From contig DKXD01000014.1 of the NCBI GenBank assembly GCA_002492075.1, positions 1 to 21,812 of the forward strand: a stretch of DNA of 21,812 nucleotides. Reading direction: 5' to 3'. The translations under genes and the position numbers were made by a program. The DNA comes from Ruminococcaceae bacterium UBA7135. Its GTDB lineage: Bacteria; Bacillota; Clostridia; Oscillospirales; Ruminococcaceae. Below are positions 7,936-15,261 of the stretch, one piece after another (position 1 is the stretch's first letter; the number at the start of each line of letters is the position of its first letter). The notes beneath the pieces were generated by a model. That model saw only the letters and a list, made by a program, of their open reading frames with translations, was not told where the DNA came from and did no database searches.

Positions 7936-8157
7936 AGGCACAAATTTTTGATGTTAAGACTGTGCACTTTGACAACATCCGGACGCAGATCATACAATCA
8001 AAAAACTACCGCTTCAAAAGCGAAACGCCACAGGAATTTCCTTTTGTGCAAGGCGAAGCCGGGCAAAAGAGAAGAGAATTCCGTTAAAGGCTTTCGCCGT
8101 GTGCAGAGGCACGACCCACACGCGGGTTCGCGTAAAATACAGAAAGAGGTAAAACAG
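7936..8157 (+). promoter_or_regulatory. Long 5' leader of the regulator with paired segments
   Basis: About 220 nt without a plausible gene. GGCGAAGCC (8052-8060) can pair with GGCTTTCGCC (8089-8098). GTGTG (8099-8103) can pair with CACAC (8117-8121), and CGCG-GGTT-CGCG forms a small hairpin at 8121-8132. An open frame runs through to the regulator, but its translation is basic and unlike this family. I do not recognise a known riboswitch class. Confidence 0.4.
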
Positions 8158-9243
8158 ATGTCAAACAGACTATTCCAAGGGATCGTTCATCAGATGAAAG
8201 ACACAGTCAACCGTGTCATCGGAGTTATCGATGAAAACGGGACGATCGTTGCGTGCAGCGACCTTACAAGAGTAGGAGGCGGAAACGACTTCTTCGCGAC
8301 GGAGCTTAACGATTCGCACGAGTCGTTTATCCGCGACGGCTACACCTACAAGCCGTTCGGAGTGCACATAAAGCCCGATTACGCGGTGTTCGTTGAGGGT
8401 ATCGATGAAGCTGCCGCAAAATACGCGGGCATAATCGCTATCTCCCTTTCGGGAATAAAGCAGTATTATGACGAAAAGTACGACAGAAACAATTTCGTTA
8501 AGAACATAATCCTCGACAACGTTCTTCCGGGCGACATAAGCCTTAAAGCGCGTGAGCTGCACTTCAACGGCGATATAAGCCGCGTGGTGTTCCTGATAAG
8601 CGTTGTCAACGCGAACGACGTTTCCGCTTATGACGTTATACAAAATCTTTTCCCGGACAAGAACAAGGATTTCGTTTTCAACATAACCGAAACCGACATC
8701 GTGCTTGTAAAAGAAGTTAAAAACAACATAGACGTAAAGGATCTCGAAAAGCTGGCTCACAGCATTTCCGACACGCTTTCAACCGAATTTTTCACCAAAG
8801 TGAACGTCGGGATAGGCACCCCCGTGCTCGGCGTAAAGGAGCTGGCGCGCTCGTTCAAGGAGGCGCAGACCGCTTTGGAAGTCGGCAAGGTGTTCGATAC
8901 GGACAAGACTATCGTTTCCTACGACAATCTTGGCATCGCAAGACTTATCTATCACTTGCCCACAACTCTTTGCGAAACGTTCCTCAAAGAGGTGTTCAAG
9001 AAGAACTCCATAGAAAGTCTCGACCACGAGACTCTGTTCACCATACAGAAGTTCTTCGAGAACAGCCTGAACGTTTCCGAAACGTCAAGAAAGCTGTTCG
9101 TGCACAGAAACACGCTTGTTTATCGCCTTGACAAGATAAAGAAGCTGACGGGACTGGATCTCCGCGAATTTGACCACGCGATAATCTTTAAGATAGCGCT
9201 TATGGTCAAGAAATATTTGGCGGCTAACCCCACCAAATTCTGA
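8158..9243 (+). CDS. CdaR/PucR-type transcriptional regulator
   Basis: 361 residues. The domain order fits the sugar-diacid regulator (CdaR) family. There is an N-terminal putative ligand-recognition domain (~1-130, LFQGIVHQMKDTVNRVIGVIDENGTIVACS), a central GGDEF-like region (~140-280, ending in KVNVGIGTPVLGVKELARSFKEAQTALEVG), and a C-terminal PucR helix-turn-helix (~300-355, NVSETSRKLFVHRNTLVYRLDKIKKLTGLDLREFD). The start at 8158 is chosen because homologues begin with this SNRLFQ-like segment and AGAGG lies nine bases upstream. Starts near 7948 would add ~70 basic, unconserved residues. It has its own promoter and leader. No diacid (glycerate/glucarate) genes are nearby, so its ligand and targets are unknown; ftsEX is its downstream neighbour. 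Confidence 0.88.
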   Translation: MSNRLFQGIVHQMKDTVNRVIGVIDENGTIVACSDLTRVGGGNDFFATELNDSHESFIRDGYTYKPFGVHIKPDYAVFVEGIDEAAAKYAGIIAISLSGIKQYYDEKYDRNNFVKNIILDNVLPGDISLKARELHFNGDISRVVFLISVVNANDVSAYDVIQNLFPDKNKDFVFNITETDIVLVKEVKNNIDVKDLEKLAHSISDTLSTEFFTKVNVGIGTPVLGVKELARSFKEAQTALEVGKVFDTDKTIVSYDNLGIARLIYHLPTTLCETFLKEVFKKNSIESLDHETLFTIQKFFENSLNVSETSRKLFVHRNTLVYRLDKIKKLTGLDLREFDHAIIFKIALMVKKYLAANPTKF

Positions 9244-9258
9244 TATGAATATTTTTCG

Positions 9259-9299
9259 GCAGACCCCGGAGCGGCAATGCGGAAGGCTCCGAGGTCTGC
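9259..9299 (+). other. Hairpin after the regulator gene
   Basis: A 14-bp stem with one mismatch, GCAGACCCCGGAGC (9259-9272) with GCTCCGAGGTCTGC (9286-9299), and a 13-base loop. It stands where a terminator would be, but no U-run follows on either strand. Some read-through into ftsE is likely. Confidence 0.6.
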
Positions 9300-9304
9300 T
9301 GTTG

Positions 9305-9389
9305 CAGTGTGCAGCCGATAATTGGCAGTTAAAAGCGATGTAACGATCCGAAACGCCCGTAATAACTGTCAATCGGCAACTATACACTG
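9305..9389. repeat. Imperfect inverted-repeat element upstream of ftsE
   Basis: The left arm (9305-9331) and right arm (9363-9389) are imperfect inverse copies sharing the blocks TAACTGYCAAT, CGGC and ACACTG. No coding capacity. It resembles, in style, the element after ftsX (11031-11146). Confidence 0.5.
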
Positions 9390-9413
9390 TCAACTGTAAA
9401 CGAGGGGGATATT

Positions 9414-10103
9414 ATGGTTGATATGAAGAACGTCAACGTCCACTACTCAAGCGGCGTTGACGCGTTAGTGGATATCGACCTCCACGTAAACGACGGGGAA
9501 TTTGTCTTTATTGTGGGAGGAAACGGCGCGGGAAAATCCACGCTGATGAAGCTGATGATGAGGGAGATCTCGCCAAGCTCGGGAAGAGTTTTTGTGAACG
9601 GGCGTAATCTCGGAACGCTTAAAGGCAACAAAATAGCGATGTTCCGCCGCTCTATAGGAGTGGTGTTTCAGGAATTCCGCCTGATACAGGATTACACGGT
9701 ATACGAAAATGTTGCTTACGCTCTGCGTGTGGCGGACAGCTCCGCTAAAACGATCCGGCAGCGCGTGCCGTATGTGCTGAACCTTGTGGAAATGGGTTCA
9801 AAGGCGCGGCAGAAAGTAAAGGAGCTTTCGGGCGGCGAACAGCAGCGTGTGGCTATCGCGAGAGCCTTGGCGAACGATCCGGGGCTTCTTATCGTAGACG
9901 AGCCGACGGGAAACCTCGACCCAAAGCACTCTTACGAGCTTGTGGGTCTGCTTAAAGAAATAAACCGCTGCGGAACAACGGTTATTATGATAACTCACGA
10001 ACACAACCTTGTGCGGTATTTCGGAGGACGCATAATCAACCTCGACAAAGGCTCGATAACCTTTGACGAAACTATCGGGGGGAGTGATTATTATGAGGAG
10101 TAA
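9414..10103 (+). CDS. ftsE: Cell-division ABC ATPase FtsE
   Basis: The cytoplasmic ATPase of the FtsEX complex, which transmits a signal across the membrane to peptidoglycan hydrolases. 229 residues, typical. Walker A is GGNGAGKS (35-42), with an Asn where most FtsE have Ser. The Q-loop is VVFQEFRL, the signature LSGGEQQ is at 138-144, Walker B is LLIVDEP (158-164, catalytic Glu163), and the H-loop is His195. A strong GAGGGGG lies upstream of the ATG. Its end overlaps ftsX by 11 bases, so the two are translationally coupled. Confidence 0.96.
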   Translation: MVDMKNVNVHYSSGVDALVDIDLHVNDGEFVFIVGGNGAGKSTLMKLMMREISPSSGRVFVNGRNLGTLKGNKIAMFRRSIGVVFQEFRLIQDYTVYENVAYALRVADSSAKTIRQRVPYVLNLVEMGSKARQKVKELSGGEQQRVAIARALANDPGLLIVDEPTGNLDPKHSYELVGLLKEINRCGTTVIMITHEHNLVRYFGGRIINLDKGSITFDETIGGSDYYEE

Positions 10104-11019
10104 TAACGTTTCCTACCTGGTAAAAAAGGGCGTTTCGTCCGTTTGGAAGAACTTCGTAATGTCGTTCGCCAGCTTTTCGATACTGCTTGTAAGCCTGCTT
10201 CAGATAAGCGTTGTGGTGCTGTTCATAATGAACGCCAACATCATTATGGGCAATATCGAGGATACGAACCAGATAGCAATCTTCGTTGAAGACAACGAAA
10301 ACGAGACTAAGGAACAGCACGAAAAAAAGGTAGAACATATCCGCGACGTACTCACCGCGAACAAAAACCTCACCGACGTGAAGTACGTATCAAAGGAAGA
10401 AGCGGCGGAAAAGTGGAGCCAGTCGATGTCGGGCGAATACGGCAACCTTATCAATATGGTGCCGGGCGGCAACCCCATGCCCGAAACCTTCACGGCTCGC
10501 GTTACCGACGTGAAAACGATACGCTTTATCGTAACCGAGATAGAAAGCATAGAGGGCGTAGAACAGGTAAACGCGCCCTATGACTTCGCGAACGCATTGA
10601 TCAATATCAGGGACGCGTTCACTGTCATTATATTCGCCATGCTCGGAATTCTTATAATAGTAAGCATAGTCGTTATCTCGAACACGATCCGCACAAGTGT
10701 TTTCGCGCGGCGCAACGAGATAAGCATTATGAAGTACGTGGGTGCTACGAACGGATTTATAAAGCTGCCGTTCTTTGTTGAGGGCTGCTTTGTGGGTATT
10801 CTGGCGGGCGCCGCCTCGTGGGGGCTGAGCTGCTTTATTTACAGCTCCGTGTTCTCGCTTTTCACCGACAACATCACGCTTTGGCAAATGTTCGGGTTCT
10901 TTAACCTGATACCGCTGGACTCTATCCGCTGGATACTGCTGCTTGCCAACTGCGCGGCGGGCGCGCTGCTGGGCGCGGCGGGAACGCTGATCAGCATGAA
11001 CAAATACTTGAAGGTGTAA
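10093..11019 (+). CDS. ftsX: Cell-division membrane protein FtsX
   Basis: The membrane partner of FtsE, 308 residues, with the four-helix FtsX topology. TM1 is ~21-46. An extracellular domain follows (~50-170), which in this family contacts the hydrolase or its activator. TM2 is ~175-200, TM3 ~225-250 and TM4 ~280-302. The conserved cytoplasmic stretch after TM2 (NTIRTSVFARRNEISIMKYVGAT) is present. The ATG at 10093 is inside the ftsE end and has GGGGGAG nine bases upstream; an earlier in-frame start would lie deep in ftsE. No M23 or NlpC/P60 hydrolase gene follows; the next gene is an S41 protease. Confidence 0.95.
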   Translation: MRSNNVSYLVKKGVSSVWKNFVMSFASFSILLVSLLQISVVVLFIMNANIIMGNIEDTNQIAIFVEDNENETKEQHEKKVEHIRDVLTANKNLTDVKYVSKEEAAEKWSQSMSGEYGNLINMVPGGNPMPETFTARVTDVKTIRFIVTEIESIEGVEQVNAPYDFANALINIRDAFTVIIFAMLGILIIVSIVVISNTIRTSVFARRNEISIMKYVGATNGFIKLPFFVEGCFVGILAGAASWGLSCFIYSSVFSLFTDNITLWQMFGFFNLIPLDSIRWILLLANCAAGALLGAAGTLISMNKYLKV

Positions 11020-11030
11020 ACAAATGGATA

Positions 11031-11146
11031 ATTGACAATTGACAATGGACAATTAAGGAGCGCGCCGCGCGCGTAATTAAAATAAAGCGCCGCGCAGCGG
11101 CGCACCAAAATTGTCAATTATAAATTGTACATTGCCAATTGACAAA
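11031..11146. repeat. MITE-like palindromic element between ftsX and S41 protease
   Basis: Arms made of TTGACAATTGACAATGGACAATT-type sequence face each other: 11037-11054 matches the inverse of 11123-11140 at 16 of 18 positions, with more repeats outside. Between the arms is a GC-rich centre with a perfect GCGCCGC-GCA-GCGGCGC hairpin (11087-11103) preceded by an alternating CG run. It has no coding capacity and fills most of the 143-base gap. Repeats of this TGACAATTGACAATT kind are, from memory, widespread in gut clostridial genomes. Confidence 0.65.
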
Positions 11147-11162
11147 ATGAAAGGGTCTTTCT

Positions 11163-12515
11163 GTGAACAAAAGAATATCATTGGGGCTTGCGATAAGTCT
11201 TGTGGCTATCGGCTGCGCCATCACTTTTATATTAACATGGACGGTTTCGCTGAACAACTACAACTCCAAGATCGCCAGCACGGAAAAATACGAGGGCGTA
11301 TTTAAAAAGCTGAGAGAAATGGACGCCACCGTGCGCGGCAATTACATCGGCACGATAGATGACGACGACCTCGACGCCGCCATTATAAACGGATATGTAA
11401 ACGGCATTGGAGATCAATACGCATCCTACCTTACCGCCGACCTTTACCACGATCTTCAGCAGGCGAACAGCGGCGTTATAAACGGTGTGGGCTTCGAGAC
11501 CGAAGCGGACGGCAGCGGATATCTGAAGATCACCAAGATCTACAATAACAGCTCCGCAGATGTAAACGGCGTAAAGGTCGGAGACGTTATCACCGAAATA
11601 GGCGGCAAAAGCGTGCTTTCGATGACCATTGACAACGCTCTGAAACGCATTTCGGGCGAAGTGGGCACAACGCTTTCTCTGCGGCTGGTAAGCAATGGAG
11701 AAGAACGTTCCGTTACCCTTATCCGCCAACAGATAGACGTCGAATCCGTAACGTATAAAATGCTGGAAAACAAAATAGGATATATAAAAATAAACTCATT
11801 CAACGCGAAAACGCCCGATCAGTTTTCAACCGCGCTAAGCTCTTTGAACGCAAGCGGCGCGAGCGCTTTTGTGTTCGATGTGCGGCACAACAGCGGCGGA
11901 GTAATGTCAGCGGTGCGACCCATGCTCAACCGACTTATTCCCGCGGCAGCCGTTATTACCGCCGAATATGCCAACGGCGTCCGCAAAACGCTTATAGAGA
12001 CCGATTCCGAAGAAAGCGTATCTCTTCCGATAATGGTGCTTACCGATAACCTCACGTCCTCTGCGGCGGAGGTGTTCGCGGTGGGTCTGCGCGACGAACA
12101 GGGCGCGCAGCTTGTGGGTACGCAGACGGCGGGAAAGGCGGTGCTGCAAAGCACTTATGAGTTCTCGGACGGCAGTGCGCTGATACTCACAACGGCGAAC
12201 ATCATTCCGTCAAAATCAGAGAAGTTCAACGGAGTGGGTCTGAAACCCGACTACATTGTCGAGCTTTCCGCAGACGCGCCGTATGAAACACTGACACAGG
12301 ACAACGACGCCCAGCTTAGGAAAGCCGTTGAGGTGCTTTCTCCCAAAACGGGCGACAACACAACGAGCGATACAACAAGCGGTACAAACTCCGCAAACAG
12401 CGAAACCGAATCCGACAGCGAAAGCTCTGATAATTCGGACACGACAAGCGAAGATAATTCCGACAGCACAAGCGGTTCGGATAACTCAAACGCGGAAAAT
12501 ACCGAAAGCGAATAA
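11163..12515 (+). CDS. S41 C-terminal processing peptidase (CtpA/CtpB type)
   Basis: An extracytoplasmic serine protease of 450 residues. A single N-terminal membrane anchor spans ~6-29, a PDZ domain lies at ~95-185 (SGVINGVGFETEADGSGYLKITKI to VGDVITEIGGKSV), and the S41 catalytic domain spans ~195-380. Ser300 (in LTSSAAEV) and Lys325 (in TAGKAVLQ) are 25 residues apart, as in CtpB and Prc, so the Ser-Lys dyad looks intact. Residues 393-450 are an unusual low-complexity Ser/Thr/Asp/Asn/Glu tail with no anchor motif. It starts with GTG, with AAAGGG seven bases upstream. Position after ftsEX matches Bacillus ctpB. The substrate is unknown. Confidence 0.92.
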   Translation: MNKRISLGLAISLVAIGCAITFILTWTVSLNNYNSKIASTEKYEGVFKKLREMDATVRGNYIGTIDDDDLDAAIINGYVNGIGDQYASYLTADLYHDLQQANSGVINGVGFETEADGSGYLKITKIYNNSSADVNGVKVGDVITEIGGKSVLSMTIDNALKRISGEVGTTLSLRLVSNGEERSVTLIRQQIDVESVTYKMLENKIGYIKINSFNAKTPDQFSTALSSLNASGASAFVFDVRHNSGGVMSAVRPMLNRLIPAAAVITAEYANGVRKTLIETDSEESVSLPIMVLTDNLTSSAAEVFAVGLRDEQGAQLVGTQTAGKAVLQSTYEFSDGSALILTTANIIPSKSEKFNGVGLKPDYIVELSADAPYETLTQDNDAQLRKAVEVLSPKTGDNTTSDTTSGTNSANSETESDSESSDNSDTTSEDNSDSTSGSDNSNAENTESE

Positions 12516-12546
12516 AGCAACTAATTCTTTTAGGAGGAACAACATA

Positions 12547-13029
12547 ATGAACAAACCCATTACAGTGCTTACAAGAAAAGGCGAGCAGCAGCTTAAGGAC
12601 GAGCTTAACGAGCTTAGATCCGTGCGCCGCCGCGAGGTCGCGGAAAAGATCAAGGTCGCGCTCTCATTCGGAGACCTCTCCGAAAACTCCGAGTACGATG
12701 AGGCTAAAAACGAGCAGGGTATGATCGAATCGCGCATAGCGGAGATCGAACAAACGCTCGCGCACGCTCAGGTCATCGACGACGACGATATTTCCACGGA
12801 AAAGGTCGGCATCGGCACTACGGTAAAAATACTCGATATGGATATGGACGAGGAAATGGAATTCAAAATGGTCGGCACGAAAGAAGCGGATATCGACAGC
12901 GGAAAAATGTCCGACGAATCGCCGATAGGCAAGGCTATTATGAACCATGAGGTCGACGAGGAAGTAGAGATAGAAACGCCGTCGGGCACGGTCAAAATGA
13001 AAATACTTGAAATAAGAAAAGACGATTGA
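12547..13029 (+). CDS. greA: Transcript cleavage factor GreA
   Basis: Rescues backtracked RNA polymerase by stimulating cleavage of the transcript 3' end. 160 residues, typical. An N-terminal coiled coil (~10-75) carries the tip motif FGDLSENSEY with acidic Asp43 and Glu46, equivalent to E. coli Asp41/Glu44. The C-terminal FKBP-like domain ends in ESPIGKAIMNHEVDEEVEIETPSG. AGGAGGA lies upstream of the ATG. The longer open frame starting at 12328 is only read-through of the protease tail in another frame. It is followed by lysS, a common clostridial pairing. Confidence 0.96.
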   Translation: MNKPITVLTRKGEQQLKDELNELRSVRRREVAEKIKVALSFGDLSENSEYDEAKNEQGMIESRIAEIEQTLAHAQVIDDDDISTEKVGIGTTVKILDMDMDEEMEFKMVGTKEADIDSGKMSDESPIGKAIMNHEVDEEVEIETPSGTVKMKILEIRKDD

Positions 13030-13056
13030 CGGTATTATGATGTTCCGATCTATGCT

Positions 13057-13079
13057 TTCCCCCGCCGCAATCGGGGGAA
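13057..13079. terminator. Palindrome between greA and lysS
   Basis: TTCCCCCG (13057-13064) pairs perfectly with CGGGGGAA (13072-13079) around a 7-base loop. No U-run follows on the plus strand, so it may only weaken transcription into lysS. It belongs to the C5G/CG5 family seen elsewhere in the window. Confidence 0.45.
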
Positions 13080-13125
13080 CAAAAAATCGATCGACGGAAC
13101 AGCAACAGCCGATTAAGGAGATAAT

Positions 13126-14643
13126 ATGGCAGACGAAATAAAGAATGAAGAGCTTTCCGAGGAAGAGCTTCGGGCGCAGCTGGACGAGCAGCACCGCGTT
13201 CGCATAGAAAAGCTGGAAGCGCTTAAGGCGGCGGGTAAAGACCCATATACTATAACCAAGTTCCCCGTTTCAATATATAACAGCGAGATACGCGAACGCT
13301 TTGAGGAGCTTGAAAATCAAGACGTTACTATCGCGGGACGCATAATGTCCCGCAGGATTATGGGCAAGGCGAGCTTTTTCGACATTCGAGACAGCTCGGA
13401 CAGAATGCAGGTCTATGTACGCATTGACAGCGTTCCCGAAGGGGCGTTCGCGGAGTTCAAGAAGTGGGACTTGGGCGACATCGTGGGCGTTACGGGCTAT
13501 GTTTTCAAGACGAAAACGGGTGAGATATCCGTACACGCCAAAGAGATAACGCTGCTTTCAAAGTCGCTGCTGCCCCTGCCCGAAAAATGGCACGGACTAA
13601 AGGATAAGGAGGAGCGCTACAGAAAGCGCTATCTCGATCTGATCGCAAACCCCGAGGTCAAGGACGTGTTTGTGAAGCGCTCGCGGATAATTAGCGAGAT
13701 ACGGAAATTCTTGGACGGTCACGGCTACATCGAGGTCGATACGCCCGTTCTGCTCCCGCTGGAGATAGGCGCGGCGGCGCGCCCGTTCAAAACGCACCAC
13801 AACGCTCTCGACATAGATATGTATCTCAGAATAGAAACGGAGCTGTATCTGAAGCGGCTGATAGTCGGCGGCTTTGATAAGGTTTACGAGGTCGGGCGCA
13901 TTTTCAGAAACGAGGGAATGGACGCGACGCATAACCCCGAGTTCACGACTATCGAGATGTATCAGGCGTATCTTGATTATTTCGGAATGATGGACTTGAT
14001 AGAGGAGCTTTACCGCACGGTAACGCTGAACGTCTGCGGCACGGACACCGTGGAGTTCCAAGGAAAGCAGATAGCCGTGGGCAAGCCGTGGGAGCGCCTT
14101 ACGATGATAGACGCGGTGAAGAAGTACGCGGGCGTGGACTACAACGACTGGAAAACCGACGAGGAAGCGAGAGCCTGCGCCAAGGCAAAGGGCGTTGAAG
14201 ACGGTGTGGACGCAAACTCCACAAAGGGTCATGTTCTTATCGCGTTTTTTGACGCGTTTGTTGAGGACAAGCTTATTCAGCCTACAATAATTTACGATTA
14301 TCCCGTGGAGAACTCTCCGCTTGCGAAGCGCAAACCCGAGTTCCCCGCGTTTACGGAGCGGTTTGAATACTTTATCAACGGCACGGAATTCGGCAACGCG
14401 TTCTCCGAGCTGAACGATCCGATAGATCAGAAGGATCGCTTTGTAAAGCAAGTGGAAGCAAAGCGCGCGCAAGGCGGAAACGACGCGCAGGTTGACGAGG
14501 ATTTCGTTACCGCGCTGGAATACGGCTTGCCGCCGACGGGCGGTCTCGGGTTCGGTCTGGACAGACTTGTCATGCTGCTCACCAATCAGCCGAGCATACG
14601 CGATGTGTTGCTGTTCCCGACAATGCGCCCGAACTTTAGTTAA
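13126..14643 (+). CDS. lysS: Lysyl-tRNA synthetase, class II
   Basis: Charges tRNA-Lys; 505 residues, a normal length. The N-terminal OB-fold anticodon domain is ~60-160 (VTIAGRIMSRRIMGKASFFDIRD). Class II motif 2 reads FRNEGMDATHNPEF, and motif 3 is GLGFGLDRLVML near 473-484. The KPEFPAFTERFEYFINGTE region shared by LysS is also present. AAGGAGAT lies upstream of the ATG. No T-box leader is visible in the 96-base gap after greA. Confidence 0.98.
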   Translation: MADEIKNEELSEEELRAQLDEQHRVRIEKLEALKAAGKDPYTITKFPVSIYNSEIRERFEELENQDVTIAGRIMSRRIMGKASFFDIRDSSDRMQVYVRIDSVPEGAFAEFKKWDLGDIVGVTGYVFKTKTGEISVHAKEITLLSKSLLPLPEKWHGLKDKEERYRKRYLDLIANPEVKDVFVKRSRIISEIRKFLDGHGYIEVDTPVLLPLEIGAAARPFKTHHNALDIDMYLRIETELYLKRLIVGGFDKVYEVGRIFRNEGMDATHNPEFTTIEMYQAYLDYFGMMDLIEELYRTVTLNVCGTDTVEFQGKQIAVGKPWERLTMIDAVKKYAGVDYNDWKTDEEARACAKAKGVEDGVDANSTKGHVLIAFFDAFVEDKLIQPTIIYDYPVENSPLAKRKPEFPAFTERFEYFINGTEFGNAFSELNDPIDQKDRFVKQVEAKRAQGGNDAQVDEDFVTALEYGLPPTGGLGFGLDRLVMLLTNQPSIRDVLLFPTMRPNFS

Positions 14644-14663
14644 AAACGCAGGGAGAGAGTACT

Positions 14664-15203
14664 ATGGCAAAAGCGGTTAAGATACCCTCCTTGGAAGAAA
14701 TGCGGGAATACTTAAAAGAGTACAGTGCCGACCCGCTTCACAACCGCATATACGACGCGGATCACGCCGCTATGCACAAGGAAATGACGCTGCGTATATT
14801 TTCGGTCGATATGCCGGACGATGTGAAAATTACGGCTTGGAAATTCTGTAAAGCCTTAACTAATTTTGCGCACGCGCCCGTGTCTTCCGCAGAGTACAAA
14901 AGAATGGAGAAATGGCTGCCCGAAACCGCGCTTATCGACGTTCTGCTGAAGGCATGCGACGGTTATTATCCCAACCCCGCGTTCAAGTACGACTTTGATA
15001 CGATAGGTTTTTCGTATTCGATAGCTCTTATTTCGCAGTCGCAGCACCGCCGCGCGGACTGTCTCAGGCTGCTCGACAAGATAACGCAGTATTACGTCAA
15101 TACCAAGGACGATTGGTATACGGTGCTGCTGCGCAATATGACGAAGCTCGTAAAAGACTTTCCCGACCTTGCGTCATTTAAATCGGCGCTTGAAACTATT
15201 TGA
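14664..15203 (+). CDS. Hypothetical helical protein downstream of lysS
   Basis: 179 residues, not recognised. It has no signal peptide or membrane segment. The sequence is mostly amphipathic helix with many aromatic residues (LTNFAHAPVSSAEYKRMEKWLPE, YYPNPAFKYDFDTIGFSYSIALISQSQHRRADCLRLLDKI), which suggests a compact all-alpha fold, perhaps TPR-like. GGGAGAG lies upstream of the ATG. It begins 20 bases after the lysS stop, so it is almost certainly co-transcribed with lysS. A strong hairpin follows. Confidence 0.75.
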   Translation: MAKAVKIPSLEEMREYLKEYSADPLHNRIYDADHAAMHKEMTLRIFSVDMPDDVKITAWKFCKALTNFAHAPVSSAEYKRMEKWLPETALIDVLLKACDGYYPNPAFKYDFDTIGFSYSIALISQSQHRRADCLRLLDKITQYYVNTKDDWYTVLLRNMTKLVKDFPDLASFKSALETI

Positions 15204-15211
15204 GCAAATTC

Positions 15212-15243
15212 AAGCCTGTCCGCGGAAGAGACCGGACAGGCTT
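15212..15243 (+). other. Hairpin just upstream of the membrane-protein gene
   Basis: A 10-bp perfect stem, AAGCCTGTCC (15212-15221) with GGACAGGCTT (15234-15243), and a 12-base loop. An A-run follows rather than a U-run, and the GGAG ribosome-binding site is eight bases downstream. It may be a weak terminator, an RNA-stability element or a translation-control hairpin. Confidence 0.6.
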
Positions 15244-15261
15244 AAAAATCGGAGTGATAAA

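Noticed and set aside
7948..8157. Open frame continuous with the CdaR-type regulator
   Set aside because: About 70 basic residues with no family similarity. The ATG at 8158 has a good ribosome-binding site and matches where homologues begin, so this is treated as leader RNA.
12328..12546. Upstream extension of greA
   Set aside because: It is an alternate-frame reading of the protease's repetitive tail. GreA begins at 12547 behind AGGAGGA.
13597..14472. 291-codon open frame antisense to lysS, and similar long antisense frames (8170-8760, 17339-18238)
   Set aside because: They lie fully opposite well-recognised genes, have no recognisable domains and lack ribosome-binding sites. They are by-products of biased codon use.
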